From Lachnospiraceae bacterium (GTDB taxonomy: Bacteria; Bacillota; Clostridia; Lachnospirales; Lachnospiraceae): a stretch of 51,139 nucleotides of DNA. The DNA is taken from NCBI GenBank assembly GCA_014804645.1, contig JAAUZI010000093.1, forward strand, positions 1 through 51,139. The letters run 5' to 3'. The translations under genes were made by a program, and so were the position numbers. Positions 1-9,442 of the stretch are shown here, piece by piece. Each line of letters begins with the position of its first letter. The first letter of the stretch is position 1. A model generated the notes under the pieces. That model saw nothing but the letters and a program-made list of their open reading frames with translations, did not search any database and was not told the DNA's origin.

Positions 1-395
1 AACGCCCTGTACCTGTTGGAATCATTGGATGCCTGCAGATATCTTTCCTCAATGGTAAAGAGATTGTAAATCATCAGATCCAACACCGACTCTCCATTTA
101 CCGTGCGTCCCTGGTTGCTGATGGTCATATCTACCTGCTGGTACTCCTCTTCTTCCTTTCCCCGCATGGCCGTCAAAATCCGCACCGACTGCCCCATCTC
201 CAAACTGTCGCAGATGTTGCAAAACTCTTCTCTCAGATCCGGGTGAATACAGTCGGACATACAGATACCTACGGTTCTTCCCTGAAAATGATAAAAATAC
301 TCATCTCCCATTAAAACCATATACTCTTTGTTAATAGACGTGCTGCAATATATCATGTCCGACGATTGTTTTGACACATACTCTGCAATCTTCAT
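1..395 (-). CDS. PAS-type sensory protein, N-terminal part (cut by window edge)
   Basis: Reading from ATG at 393-395 towards base 1 gives about 131 open residues beginning MKIAEYVSKQSSDMIY. The frame is still open at base 1, so the C-terminus lies outside. Residues around 30-110 look like a PAS fold (HFQGRTVGICMSDCIHPDLR, then a stretch ending QQVDMTISNQGRTV). An AAAGAGG ribosome site lies just upstream. It starts 30 bases after the stop of the hybrid kinase on the same strand, so the two are probably co-transcribed signalling genes. The missing output domain could be GGDEF, EAL or kinase; I cannot tell. Gene call fairly sure, family moderate. Confidence 0.6.
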   Translation of the reverse strand, partial: MKIAEYVSKQSSDMIYCSTSINKEYMVLMGDEYFYHFQGRTVGICMSDCIHPDLREEFCNICDSLEMGQSVRILTAMRGKEEEEYQQVDMTISNQGRTVNGESVLDLMIYNLFTIEERYLQASNDSNRYRA

Positions 396-424
396 ATTTT
401 CCTCTTTCCTGCATATTGCCCTAA

Positions 425-3400
425 TCAGTATTTGGATGTACGCTTTATCACCTCATCCAGCTCCCTCATCAGAATATCGATGTTGATGGGCTTTGCTATG
501 TGGCCGTTCATGCCGCTCTTCAGCGCCTGCTGCTTATCCTCCTCAAAGGCGTTGGCAGTCATGGCCAAAATAGGGATTGACGCCAGTTCAGAATTCTCCA
601 GTTTTCGGATGGCCTCGGTGGCCTCGTAACCATTCATCACCGGCATCTGTACATCCATCAGCACCATCTGATAATATCCCGGCTGGGAACGGCTCAGCAT
701 ATCCACCGCCACCTGTCCGTTCTCCGCAACCTCGGTGGTAAATCCCGCTCCCTCCAGAATGGCCACGGCAATCTCCTGATTGAGTTCATTGTCCTCCGCC
801 AGCAGTATTCGGCCCGTATAAAGCTCCCGGGATTTGTCACTGCCGACATTGCCCTTCTTCTCCGTATTGAGAATAGATTTGAGACATCCTCTCAGCTCCG
901 ACAGAAAGAGCGGCTTGCTGCAAAACGCGGTGACACCCGCCTCCAGAGCCTCATCCTCAATGTCGGACCAGTCGTAGGCAGTCAGCACCACAATGGGCTT
1001 ATCCTTACCCGACTCCTGCCGTATTCTCTGAGCCAACTCAATTCCATTCATATCGGGAAGCGGCCAGTCTATAATATATACCTGGTAATTGTCCTTGCGC
1101 ATAATCGCCTGACGCGTGCGCAGGATTGCCTCTTTTCCGGACATAGTCCACTCCGCCCGCAGTCCGATCTGCTGGAGCATACTGGATACGCTATCGCAGG
1201 CGTTAAAATCGGAATCCACCACCAATGCCCTGAGATCCTTCAGCTCGGGAATAACTCCGGACTCCTTCTTTCCCTGATACAGACGGAAAGTGAGGAAGAC
1301 AATGCACTCTGTTCCTTCGCCTTTCTTGCTCTTCACCTCTATGGAACCCTGCATCATGTCCACAATATTCTTGGTGATTGACATACCCAGCCCGGTTCCC
1401 TGAATCTTGCTGATCGTAGAGTTGCGCTCCCGCTCAAAGGGTTCAAATATATGCTCCAAAAACTCCTCGCTCATGCCTATACCTGTGTCTATGATATGGA
1501 ACTCATAATTGGCAAAGCCCTCAGGCGCACCCTCATTCTCAGCTACTTTTATAATTACTTTTCCGCCCGGATTAGTGTATTTTACCGCATTGCTCAACAG
1601 ATTTAGGAGAACCTGATTCAGCCGCAGCCCGTCACAGTAGATATCCTCATTCCGAATATCCTTAGCATCCATATACAGCTCCAGCTGCTTGGCATGGATA
1701 TCCGCCTGCATAATACTGCGAAGATTGTGCAGGATATCGGGCAGATTGCAAGGTTTTTCCTCCAAATGCATCTTACCGCTCTCAATGCGGCTCATATCCA
1801 GAATATCGTTTATCAGGCTCAACAGATGGTTTCCCGACGTCATAATCTTCTGTAGATACATCTCCACATGTTCCTTGTGGTCAATATGACTGAGAGCCAA
1901 CGTTGTAAAGCCGATAATGGCGTTCATGGGAGTGCGGATATCATGGGACATATTGGAGAGAAACACGCTCTTAGCCTCATTGGCGCGGTTCGCCTGAGAA
2001 AGCGCGTCCTCCAGCAACGCCTTTTTCTTCATCTCACTGCGGGTTTCCTCATCTACACTGCGCAGTCCCAATACAACCCCTCTGTACCTGTCCCATTCAC
2101 CGGCCCGCACAGCCACCATCTGAAAATATTGTACCTCTCCACAGCAGTTTATGCGATAATTGACAAAGCACATCTTCTTTTCCGACAGTTCTTTTCCCAG
2201 CCATTGGGCGGATGCTGCCTGTCTCATATTCTCTCGGTCGTCCGGATACACGCTGATTTCTATATAACGCCCCATGCATTCCTCCAGAGTCAGCTCCCCG
2301 GAGAAGACCTCCTGCAGCACTTTGCCCGGACATTCCCCGATTCGGAGGGCATTGCCCTCTCCGGTGTCCAGATTAAAGAAACACACTAGGTTGTACTCGA
2401 TACTGAGCGCATGAATCAGCTCTTTCTGGTGCTGATCCTTCTCCATCTGCTTTCTCTCTTCATACCGTTTCTGAGCGGTGCAGTCCAAAAGAAATCTCTG
2501 GTAGAGCAGCTCTCCGTTTTCCCGTATGAGCTTAATATTGCCCATAATATGTAAAATATCACCGTCCGCATGCTTTACGCGGTAGGCTGTTGTGACACTA
2601 TCCCCCTCTTGCCTTAATGTCCGCAGACTCTCCCGCAGTTTGAGCCTATCCTCCTCCAGAACAGAGGCCGCCATCATGTCAAAACCTGCCTCCAGCAATT
2701 CATCCTGGGATTCATAGCCCAGAATACGCAGCGCTGCCCCATTGATACGGACAATGCGCGTTCCGTCCAGACTATGACACATTACTCCACAGTCCATGGA
2801 GGTAAACACTGCCTCCAGCGTCTGGGTCTTTTTAATCAATTCCTGCGCGTACTCCTGCTCCTTGGTCACATCAACCGCCACGCCCACTGTACCCATAACG
2901 CTGCCGTCCACATCAAACAACGGAGACTTGTAGGTGGTGAGCAGTCTGGTTCCCTCCTGTGTCTGGATACATTCTCCGGCCACACGGGTCGCCCTCTCTT
3001 CCATGACTATGCGCTCCGATTCAATGCAGGCGGGGTCGTCCTGCTCTACATCCCAGATTGAGGCATGTCTGTGGCCCTCCACCTGTTGTCTGGTCTTGTT
3101 GACCACGCTGCAGAAACTGTCATTCACCTTCTCATGAACGCCGTCCTTATCCTTGTACCAGATCAGATTAGGAACGCTGTTGACTGTGGTCTCCAGATAC
3201 TGGCTGGTCTCCCAGTAGTCCTTTTGCTGCTTGTAGGACTGCTGCCACCGCAGAAAACGAAATCTCAGTTCCTCGTCAGACATGGGCAATATCCATATAT
3301 CCTGTATCTGTGGCAGACAATCCGACAGGACATCCATCTGCTCTCTTTCCGCCAACAGAATCAATTCTGTTTCCGGTCTTTTCCAGGAGATCAGCTCCCC

Positions 3401-3619
3401 TGCCGCACAGGCTGCGTCCATATCCCGCAGGTCAGCGAAAATCACATCAGCTCCTGCTGCCGGCTCCTTCTGGGGATCGCCACTCTCCAGAAAAGTGTGG
3501 GTAAATGACTCCATCGGAGCCATCTCCCTGACCGTCCTCCAAAGATCCGGTTGGCGGCCTATGAGATAAATATGCGTATGACAACGATACATTGGCTTTT
3601 CCCCCATGTGCTGCGACAT
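425..3619 (-). CDS. Hybrid sensor histidine kinase / response regulator
   Basis: A 1064-residue cytoplasmic multidomain kinase; no membrane helix is seen. Order: a receiver-like N-terminus (about 10-125) without a clear phospho-acceptor; PAS (about 140-255, WYKDKDGVHEKVNDSF); PAS (about 265-385); a third PAS-like region (about 400-530); HisKA with SNMSHDIRTPMNAIIGF and phospho-His about 559; HATPase_c with DTGIGM and GTGLGM; a receiver with Asp about 851 (YIIDWPLPDMNG); a second canonical receiver with Asp about 989 (VLMDVQMPVMNG). In this class phosphate passes from His to a receiver; no separate Hpt domain is visible, so a partner is expected. It is followed 30 bases on by a PAS-type gene. 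The stimulus is unknown. Confidence 0.93.
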   Translation of the reverse strand: MSQHMGEKPMYRCHTHIYLIGRQPDLWRTVREMAPMESFTHTFLESGDPQKEPAAGADVIFADLRDMDAACAAGELISWKRPETELILLAEREQMDVLSDCLPQIQDIWILPMSDEELRFRFLRWQQSYKQQKDYWETSQYLETTVNSVPNLIWYKDKDGVHEKVNDSFCSVVNKTRQQVEGHRHASIWDVEQDDPACIESERIVMEERATRVAGECIQTQEGTRLLTTYKSPLFDVDGSVMGTVGVAVDVTKEQEYAQELIKKTQTLEAVFTSMDCGVMCHSLDGTRIVRINGAALRILGYESQDELLEAGFDMMAASVLEEDRLKLRESLRTLRQEGDSVTTAYRVKHADGDILHIMGNIKLIRENGELLYQRFLLDCTAQKRYEERKQMEKDQHQKELIHALSIEYNLVCFFNLDTGEGNALRIGECPGKVLQEVFSGELTLEECMGRYIEISVYPDDRENMRQAASAQWLGKELSEKKMCFVNYRINCCGEVQYFQMVAVRAGEWDRYRGVVLGLRSVDEETRSEMKKKALLEDALSQANRANEAKSVFLSNMSHDIRTPMNAIIGFTTLALSHIDHKEHVEMYLQKIMTSGNHLLSLINDILDMSRIESGKMHLEEKPCNLPDILHNLRSIMQADIHAKQLELYMDAKDIRNEDIYCDGLRLNQVLLNLLSNAVKYTNPGGKVIIKVAENEGAPEGFANYEFHIIDTGIGMSEEFLEHIFEPFERERNSTISKIQGTGLGMSITKNIVDMMQGSIEVKSKKGEGTECIVFLTFRLYQGKKESGVIPELKDLRALVVDSDFNACDSVSSMLQQIGLRAEWTMSGKEAILRTRQAIMRKDNYQVYIIDWPLPDMNGIELAQRIRQESGKDKPIVVLTAYDWSDIEDEALEAGVTAFCSKPLFLSELRGCLKSILNTEKKGNVGSDKSRELYTGRILLAEDNELNQEIAVAILEGAGFTTEVAENGQVAVDMLSRSQPGYYQMVLMDVQMPVMNGYEATEAIRKLENSELASIPILAMTANAFEEDKQQALKSGMNGHIAKPINIDILMRELDEVIKRTSKY

Positions 3620-3704
3620 TTTGTATGTATATGTCTGTAATCAATTATCTACCCACTATAATTTTAACAATCGTCCGGCCCCCTGTCAACAAAAGAATAG
3701 TGTT

Positions 3705-4106
3705 CTATGGATTTAGCAGCTCTATGACATATCTTCCCTCAATCAGTTCAAATCCGTTTTGCCGGTAATATTTTATCAGAGGTTCGTTTTCCGCGATCAG
3801 AATAATATACAGATAATCTCTGTATTTTTCTTTGATACGTCTCAACAGTTCACCGCCTATGCCCATACCTTGATACTCAGGATTCACACAGAGATAATGG
3901 ACATAGGCCGTCAGTTCACTGTCATCTATGGCGTTAACCAGTCCCACAAGCCTGTCGCCGGACCAGGCTGTAATCACTGTCTCACAGTGGTCCAGCGCTT
4001 TTTTCAATCTCTCCGGGTAGTTGGCGGACAACCAATCAACCGACCGGAACAAAGACTGCAGATCCTCCGTGGAATACTTTTTTATGTCCGTGTATACAAT
4101 TTCCAT
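3705..4106 (-). CDS. GNAT family N-acetyltransferase
   Basis: A small (133 aa) acetyl-CoA-dependent acetyltransferase. The family's motif A is clear: VNPEYQGMGIGGELLRRI, followed by YYRQNGFELIEG near the C-terminus. The ATG at 4104-4106 is preferred over an in-frame GTG four codons upstream, because GGAGG lies five bases before the ATG and overlaps the GTG. The substrate (small molecule, antibiotic or protein N-terminus) cannot be inferred. It stands alone between the kinase and the ATPase gene, with its own short intergenic regions. Confidence 0.88.
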   Translation of the reverse strand: MEIVYTDIKKYSTEDLQSLFRSVDWLSANYPERLKKALDHCETVITAWSGDRLVGLVNAIDDSELTAYVHYLCVNPEYQGMGIGGELLRRIKEKYRDYLYIILIAENEPLIKYYRQNGFELIEGRYVIELLNP

Positions 4107-4165
4107 ATCAGCCTCCACAAATAAATCACTTCTTTTGTTATTTTAACACTATACAGGCGGGTTTA

Positions 4166-5911
4166 TCAAGGCTTTCTGAGCCGGGCTGCCGCCATCAGCA
4201 AATCCAGGCAGCGCACCTCCTCCAGCCAGGGTTCATATTCGTGGACGTGGGCGTTCAATGTCATGTCGGAGGAGCCTTCAAACAGGTTCCGAATCAGTCT
4301 TTCGCAGCAGACCCTCAAGTCCTCCTCCTGCTGCCGGTCCCCCAAAAGCAGTTTCTCCAGGAGCCATGCCAGAGTATGGAGCTGCCCCTGGGCGTCCAGC
4401 GCCGTCAGCCGGGAGACGTCCGCCGTGATCTCCCCCAGCCGGATGCTGCGACTGTTATTGATCTGTACGATATGGCCCCGGAGTATTTCTCCGAGCTGCG
4501 GCTCAATGGGCAGGTTTTTCTGTTCCATCCACTTGTGGACTTCCCCGCAGGTTTCCTCTCCGCATTGCGGCTCCCACTCAGACAGCAGCTCCCGGGTTTC
4601 CGGAGTTTTGTCGTACACCCGGTAATCCTCCAGCAGCAGAACACAGTCCCCGTATTTTAGATATTCCCCCGAACCGCCGATGACCAAAATAGTAGAGACG
4701 CCCCGCTCACTCAGCTCCCGGATTCTGTCGGTGTAAGGGACGATAGGTTCCTTGCGCACCAGCCTGCGCATGAGCCGGTCCCGGATCATAAAATTGGTGG
4801 CGCTGGTGTCCTCGTCTATCAGCAGACAGCTGCTGCCGCCGTATACCGCCTCCACAATGTTGGCGGCCTGAGATACACTGCCGCTGGCATGGATGGTAGA
4901 AAAAGCGTGTGTGCCACCCGCACCGGGCAAATAGGAGAAAAAGGGAGAAAGGTCCGTTGGCTGGACATATCTGCCGTCCTCCGCATAAATCTTACAGGCG
5001 CTCTCCCGGGTAAGCACATACTCCCTGCCATCTCCTTTTACATGGAGGTATATCCCCTGCTCCAACGCGTCCAGCAGTGTACTTTTGCCGCCATAGCCGC
5101 CGCCCGTGATGACAGTAATCCCTTTTCTTATGCCCAGCCCGTTCAGCGCGGCCCCATCCTCAAAGGGGATTGTCACCCGCAGACTGGGCGGCGACTGAAA
5201 GGGAACCGCCCCCTCCAGAGGTTTCTCGGTATCTCCCTGTCTGGGCAGAATACTGCCGTCCGCCACAAAGGCCAGCAGACCGTTTTTCTCCATATACTCT
5301 CGTATCTCCAGCTGTCTTTTGTACAGCTTAAGCTGCTCCCCAAGGCTCTCTCTGTCTGCGCTCTCCAGGCTGTCACAGAGGGTATCCAGCAGCAGTTTCA
5401 CACCCTTGTAGCCGCTCTTGCCGTTGACGCTGTGGCCGTTTATCAGAGGAAATTGAAAAGCAATCCGCAGTCGGAACGCTTTTTGCTCCTCCATATACAG
5501 GCAGCCGAAACGCCTGCGAACTGCGGCATTCGTTTCCTGCATGGAGAAATCCGGCTTTTCACGGGCGTCCTTGCGGTCGTTCTGCAGGGATTTTCCCACA
5601 GCGTTCACCGGAGCCGACAGGTTTCTCAACAGCCAGTCCTCACAGGCAATCCGCCCCCAGGCCAGCTCCTTTTCGCAGTCCAGCAATCCCTCTGGTACCC
5701 ACACATATAGCGTCACCCGCTGAGGCGTGCGAAATCCCGTGCCCGCAAAAGTGAAGGAAATTCCCCGATAGTAAAAGATCTTTTCGTCCTCTATCGGCTG
5801 CTCGCTGCTGCTAAGCTTGCTGATATAAATCTGCTTGTCTGTGTAGAGCTTGTGCAGGCAGTCCTTGTTCTGTGTGTGGCTCTGTGTCATGATTTTTTTA
5901 AATTCATTCAT
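4166..5911 (-). CDS. Predicted P-loop ATPase of the ABC_ATPase (PF09818-like) family
   Basis: A soluble 581-residue protein with an ABC-like nucleotide fold but no transporter membrane part. Walker A is GGGYGGKSTLLDALEQG. A Walker-B-like segment is SCLLIDEDTSATNFMIRDRL, and a later strand reads TILVIGGSGEYLKYGDCVLLL. This arrangement and length match the widely distributed predicted ATPase family whose members have often been mis-annotated as isopentenyl-diphosphate isomerase. The role is unknown; an RNA or nucleic-acid function has been suggested for related proteins, but nothing here tests it. Single gene, start supported by GAGGAGAA just upstream. Confidence 0.85.
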   Translation of the reverse strand: MNEFKKIMTQSHTQNKDCLHKLYTDKQIYISKLSSSEQPIEDEKIFYYRGISFTFAGTGFRTPQRVTLYVWVPEGLLDCEKELAWGRIACEDWLLRNLSAPVNAVGKSLQNDRKDAREKPDFSMQETNAAVRRRFGCLYMEEQKAFRLRIAFQFPLINGHSVNGKSGYKGVKLLLDTLCDSLESADRESLGEQLKLYKRQLEIREYMEKNGLLAFVADGSILPRQGDTEKPLEGAVPFQSPPSLRVTIPFEDGAALNGLGIRKGITVITGGGYGGKSTLLDALEQGIYLHVKGDGREYVLTRESACKIYAEDGRYVQPTDLSPFFSYLPGAGGTHAFSTIHASGSVSQAANIVEAVYGGSSCLLIDEDTSATNFMIRDRLMRRLVRKEPIVPYTDRIRELSERGVSTILVIGGSGEYLKYGDCVLLLEDYRVYDKTPETRELLSEWEPQCGEETCGEVHKWMEQKNLPIEPQLGEILRGHIVQINNSRSIRLGEITADVSRLTALDAQGQLHTLAWLLEKLLLGDRQQEEDLRVCCERLIRNLFEGSSDMTLNAHVHEYEPWLEEVRCLDLLMAAARLRKP

Positions 5912-6033
5912 ATTTTAGGTTCTCCTCTTTCTGCCCGTTTCTGCGGGCGCTTTCATACAACACTGTCCGGCAGGATAATGCAGATTGCGTGGGAGAACAG
6001 ACAGGTGCGGCCGACCGGTATTTCTGCACGACA

Positions 6034-6061
6034 GAAAAAGACATACCTGCGTCGTATGTCT
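6034..6061 (-). terminator. Intrinsic terminator of the esterase/phospholipase-like operon
   Basis: On the minus strand an 8-bp stem (6054-6061 with 6039-6046, 7-base loop) is followed by a five-T run. It lies about 200 bases after the phospholipase-like stop, so it probably ends that transcript. Confidence 0.6.
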
Positions 6062-6154
6062 TAGCCCTTCTGATTTTATTCTAATTCCATCGTGGTTCCC
6101 GGGGGAATGCCCGCGTTGACCTATTGTATATGAAAATAGAAAGGAATGGCTAAT

Positions 6155-6247
6155 ATGACATTTACCGCATATGCACTTGTTCTCATCATATTAACCACCG
6201 CCTTTCCCTGTATTCCTGCACTTAATAAACTGATAAACTCAGAATAA
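6155..6247 (+). CDS. Possible 30-aa hydrophobic peptide
   Basis: ATG at 6155 to TAA at 6245-6247 encodes a peptide starting MTFTAYALVLIILTTAFP and ending in LNKLINSE. It has one hydrophobic segment (about residues 5-25) and a short polar tail. AAAGGA lies about 9 bases upstream of the ATG. No family is recognised. It could be a small membrane peptide or chance coding; the plus strand here otherwise has no genes nearby. Low confidence. Confidence 0.3.
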   Translation: MTFTAYALVLIILTTAFPCIPALNKLINSE

Positions 6248-6265
6248 CATCTGCATGTGTGAAAG

Positions 6266-6958
6266 TCAATCTTTTTTGGATTTTATAGTAACATAGTCCG
6301 AACATTGCCGCAGTATCTCCTCCACGGCGGATATGACAAACCTGTCAAGTTCTTCCATGGAAAGGTAGGTTTCACGCACCTTAACGTTTGCCGCCCCGTC
6401 CCGATAGAACGCCGTGATAAACTGCCTGCGTTTCTCAAAGGCGTCCGGCGCAAAAAAATCCACATATCTGTTGAGCAGTTCCTCCATGTTCTCATATATC
6501 CGAAACGCCTCAAAGTCCGGGTTCTTCCGCAGATACATAAAATCCATATCGTACCAGTCCCGCTTGATCTGGCTCCAGAAAGCCGTCCGGTCCCTGTCAA
6601 ACAACTCAGGGAATTTGTCTTTGGCTCCATATCCAATCTCCTCGGCCCACAGCTTGTCCGTCAAAAGGTGTGTCAGATAGCCAAAATAAAAAGCATAGGT
6701 CTCCTCGTCATAGCTCTCCCTCAGCACGTCGGTGAAAAAGCGCTCTATAAAACGCTCTTCATGTACCTCCTTGATTCCGTTTTGGTCCACAACGCGAAAG
6801 TGGGAGACCCCCGCGTCCGGCAGATAGCCGGAACCGTCCGCCTTGGGGATACCGCTGTCCGGCGCAATGTTCCCCAGGATGAACTCATCCACATGCTTTA
6901 AACCGAGCTGTTTATATATTCCCTGCGCCACGCGCAGATGTATCATCCATGAGGCCAT
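6266..6958 (-). CDS. Zinc-dependent phospholipase C-like hydrolase
   Basis: 230 aa. The putative metal-ligand pattern of the Zn_dep_PLPC family is visible: His7 (MASWMIHLRVA), Asp34 (LGNIAPDSG), His53 (VSHFRVVD), and His97 and Asp101 in YFGYLTHLLTD. Members are predicted phosphoesterases; the bacterial intracellular group, which lacks a signal peptide as here, has no firmly known substrate. AGGAG seven bases before the ATG fixes the start. It begins 24 bases after the stop of the sialate O-acetylesterase gene on the same strand, so the two are likely one operon. Confidence 0.8.
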   Translation of the reverse strand: MASWMIHLRVAQGIYKQLGLKHVDEFILGNIAPDSGIPKADGSGYLPDAGVSHFRVVDQNGIKEVHEERFIERFFTDVLRESYDEETYAFYFGYLTHLLTDKLWAEEIGYGAKDKFPELFDRDRTAFWSQIKRDWYDMDFMYLRKNPDFEAFRIYENMEELLNRYVDFFAPDAFEKRRQFITAFYRDGAANVKVRETYLSMEELDRFVISAVEEILRQCSDYVTIKSKKD

Positions 6959-6982
6959 CGCTCCACTCCTCTCCCAAGGTCC

Positions 6983-8494
6983 TTAAAAATTGTGGGTCCG
7001 AAAGGGCGCCATAGGCAGACCGTTTGCGCCAAAGACTGTCACTTCTCCATAGTTTGTCCACAGATACCTGGCCATGACAGGCTCCTTGATCTCCGGAGAA
7101 TGCAGGAACACTCTGTCGCCCTCAAAGGCGGCCTGGGCCTCCCGGAACACGCCGTCGCTGCCCGCCAGCTCAAAGCCGGATATCTCTTCTCCCCGGCAGA
7201 CAAAGCCATCCTGTGCATGGTCAAAAGACAGCTCCATACCTCCGTCCCGGTAGAGGAAATCCCGGTATATGGGGCCAAATGCCTCCTTCTCGGCGATCAC
7301 ATGGTACACGCCCCACAGCGCCTGCAGCGCCAGCCTCTCTCCCACGGGTTTCTTGTTCTTGGGATGAATCTCGTGGAACTGCCCACAGTCGATGGCTACT
7401 GCCATACCGGTATTTCTCAGCATTTGAAACGCCCGCATCTGGCTCTCCCGTATGATGCACCAACTCTTGGTGTCCGGGTCATGCCGGTATCTGTGCATGG
7501 GGAGCTGCACCATCAGAAACGGCAGCCGCTCATCTCCCCAATCCTGTCTCCACTGTTCTATCAGGCCGGTAAACAGCGCATAATAATCCTGGGGCCTGTG
7601 GTCGTCGCTCTCCCCCTGATAATAGATGAATCCCCTGAGCGTGTATGGCGCCACCCTTTTCAACATGGTTTCATGCAGGCCCGACGGTCTGGTGAAATTG
7701 GCACAATTCATAGGGCCGGGATACCGACACGGACCAATCAGCTCCTGCACCTTGTCAAACGCCATCATGGGTTCCTTCTCATAGATGGCTGCCGCTCTCT
7801 TATCCCAATCCTCCTGGTAAGCCTGATAATCCTGATATTCTCCGATCTGTTCTGCCACCGATTTTTGTATGGCCTCGGAACTCTCATAATCTTCCACATA
7901 ACTGCGGGTGGCCTCCCGAGCCAGTATGGCCTCCCGGCTCATCCAGCAGCTTGCGGAGGTGCCGCCCCAGTTGCAGCCGATAACGCCCACGGTAACCTGC
8001 AGCCTATGGGCCAGCTTCTGGGCAAAATAAAAGCCCACTGCGGACCAGTTTGCCGCATCCTGCTCTCCAAAGCGTTTCCAGTGAGAGTCTCTCTCCACTT
8101 TCTCAAAATCCGCACCCTTATAAGCCTGCTTGGGAGTGTAATAAAAACGTATCAGAGGAAAATCCCCATTTTGCAGGATTTCTTTTCCTCCCTCCGCATC
8201 CTTCAGCTCCAGCTCCATGTTGGACTGCCCTCCGGCCAGCCATACTTCGCCCACAGCAATGTCTGTAAAACGAATACATTCCTGTCCGTCGCTGATCTCC
8301 ATGCACAGGTTCTCCTGGGCCTCCCGCTCCGGCAGATAGGCCGTCCATCTCCCGTCCCGGCATCTGGTCAGGACACGATCCTCCCCCAGCGTCACCGCAA
8401 TCTCTCTGCCCGTGTCACCTTCGCCAAACACACATATTTTTTTGTTCCTCTGCAATACCATATGATCGCTGAATACCGCCGCTGCTCTCAACAT
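6983..8494 (-). CDS. Sialate O-acetylesterase-family SGNH esterase
   Basis: 503 aa. The N-terminus FSDHMVLQR and block AVGEVWLAGGQSNMELEL are hallmarks of the family, with Ser91 in GGQSNME the expected nucleophile. A QGESDDH block and HPKNKKPVGERLALQAL (expected catalytic His region) follow. The family removes O-acetyl groups from sialic acid or from plant and host glycans. There is no signal peptide, so it probably acts in the cytoplasm on imported sugars. AAAGGAG seven bases upstream fixes the start. It is first in an operon with the phospholipase-like gene. The acetylated substrate is not determinable. Confidence 0.88.
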   Translation of the reverse strand: MLRAAAVFSDHMVLQRNKKICVFGEGDTGREIAVTLGEDRVLTRCRDGRWTAYLPEREAQENLCMEISDGQECIRFTDIAVGEVWLAGGQSNMELELKDAEGGKEILQNGDFPLIRFYYTPKQAYKGADFEKVERDSHWKRFGEQDAANWSAVGFYFAQKLAHRLQVTVGVIGCNWGGTSASCWMSREAILAREATRSYVEDYESSEAIQKSVAEQIGEYQDYQAYQEDWDKRAAAIYEKEPMMAFDKVQELIGPCRYPGPMNCANFTRPSGLHETMLKRVAPYTLRGFIYYQGESDDHRPQDYYALFTGLIEQWRQDWGDERLPFLMVQLPMHRYRHDPDTKSWCIIRESQMRAFQMLRNTGMAVAIDCGQFHEIHPKNKKPVGERLALQALWGVYHVIAEKEAFGPIYRDFLYRDGGMELSFDHAQDGFVCRGEEISGFELAGSDGVFREAQAAFEGDRVFLHSPEIKEPVMARYLWTNYGEVTVFGANGLPMAPFRTHNF

Positions 8495-8621
8495 ATCGAT
8501 TCTCCTTTGCTGGCATGTCTTCTTTTTACTTGGTTATCTCTTTATTAGCAATTATATTTTGCCGCATTTTCTCTGTCAAGCACCGCCGGGCGGCAGAACA
8601 GTCATGCGGGATATCTTATGG

Positions 8622-8650
8622 TTGACAAACTTGATCCCTTGTGATAGATT
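8622..8650 (+). promoter_or_regulatory. Sigma-A-type promoter of the metallophosphatase gene
   Basis: TTGACA at 8622-8627, a 17-base spacer, then TAGATT at 8645-8650, about 40 bases before the start codon. Confidence 0.6.
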
Positions 8651-8691
8651 TCTAAATCATCCAAACCTTTATAATGGAGGTCGTCCCCCAC

Positions 8692-9384
8692 ATGCACTAT
8701 GTAATCGGCGATGTTCACAACAATAACAGAAAGCTCCAGAATATGTTGAAACAAATTTCTTTCGGACAGGACGACCATGTCTATATCCTCGGTGATTTAT
8801 TTGACCGGGGCGGGGACGATGCCGATCCGGTGGGGGTCTACTTAACGATTCTAAAGTTAGGGGAACAATGTACCGCTCTGCGGGGCAATCATGACCATTG
8901 GCTGGCAGACTATATCCACCAATATGATTCACTCTCAGAAGGGGAAAAACCAAGCTGTACACCCTATATGTACAACTCCTTCTATCTGCTGCAGCAGAGG
9001 CTCACACCCGCAGAATTGCACCAGCTTGAGGAGTTCATCCGCAGTCTTCCCCTGCATGCCGAACTGGAACTGGATAAAAAATATTTATTTGCCCATGCTA
9101 TGACATCCTCCCCGGATAAATGGAGAAAGGCCGGTTATTTTCTGATGGGAGACTGGTACTATGACCAGTTTGTAATGGAGGGCATCCCAGGTTATATTTC
9201 TTTCTGTGGTCATGAGCCTACCAGCAATTTGTCCGCATTCCCAGGAGACTACTGTGATGAACAGGGAGCCTCCATCTGGCATAATGCCGCGGGCAACGTG
9301 TATATGATGGACTGCGGCTGCGGTTTTACAGGCGGCAGATTGGCCTGTATGTGCCTGGAAACCGGGGAAAGATTTTATGAATGA
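8692..9384 (+). CDS. Calcineurin-like metallophosphatase (Ser/Thr phosphatase type)
   Basis: A 230-aa two-metal phosphoesterase. All motifs are present in order: MHYVIGDVHNN (GDxH), ILGDLFDRGGD (GDxxDRG), RGNHDHW (GNHD), LFAHAM and FCGHEPT. This resembles the phage-lambda-phosphatase/PrpE group, which dephosphorylates proteins or small phosphoesters. The ATG at 8692 is chosen because GGAGG lies 11 bases upstream; an earlier in-frame ATG at 8674 overlaps that site. It is monocistronic and convergent with the small Cys-rich gene. Substrate unknown. Confidence 0.88.
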   Translation: MHYVIGDVHNNNRKLQNMLKQISFGQDDHVYILGDLFDRGGDDADPVGVYLTILKLGEQCTALRGNHDHWLADYIHQYDSLSEGEKPSCTPYMYNSFYLLQQRLTPAELHQLEEFIRSLPLHAELELDKKYLFAHAMTSSPDKWRKAGYFLMGDWYYDQFVMEGIPGYISFCGHEPTSNLSAFPGDYCDEQGASIWHNAAGNVYMMDCGCGFTGGRLACMCLETGERFYE

Positions 9385-9442
9385 CCGACTCCGGCAATGT
9401 CTGTCAGACAGAAAAATCATGGAGCAGATGTGAATCTCGGCG

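Larger units (their letters stand above)
5912..6265. other. Intergenic region with a minus-strand terminator and a possible micro-ORF
   Basis: The 354 bases between the ATPase start and the stop of the phospholipase-like gene hold a terminator-like hairpin near 6034-6061 and a 30-codon candidate ORF at 6155-6247. A second small hairpin is at 6021-6037. No other gene is visible. Confidence 0.6.

Noticed and set aside
4889..5710. 273-codon open frame on the plus strand
   Set aside because: Antisense shadow of the P-loop ATPase gene.
6992..8548. 518-codon open frame on the plus strand
   Set aside because: It is wholly antisense to the sialate O-acetylesterase gene, has no family motifs and no ribosome site; the minus-strand gene has clear catalytic blocks.
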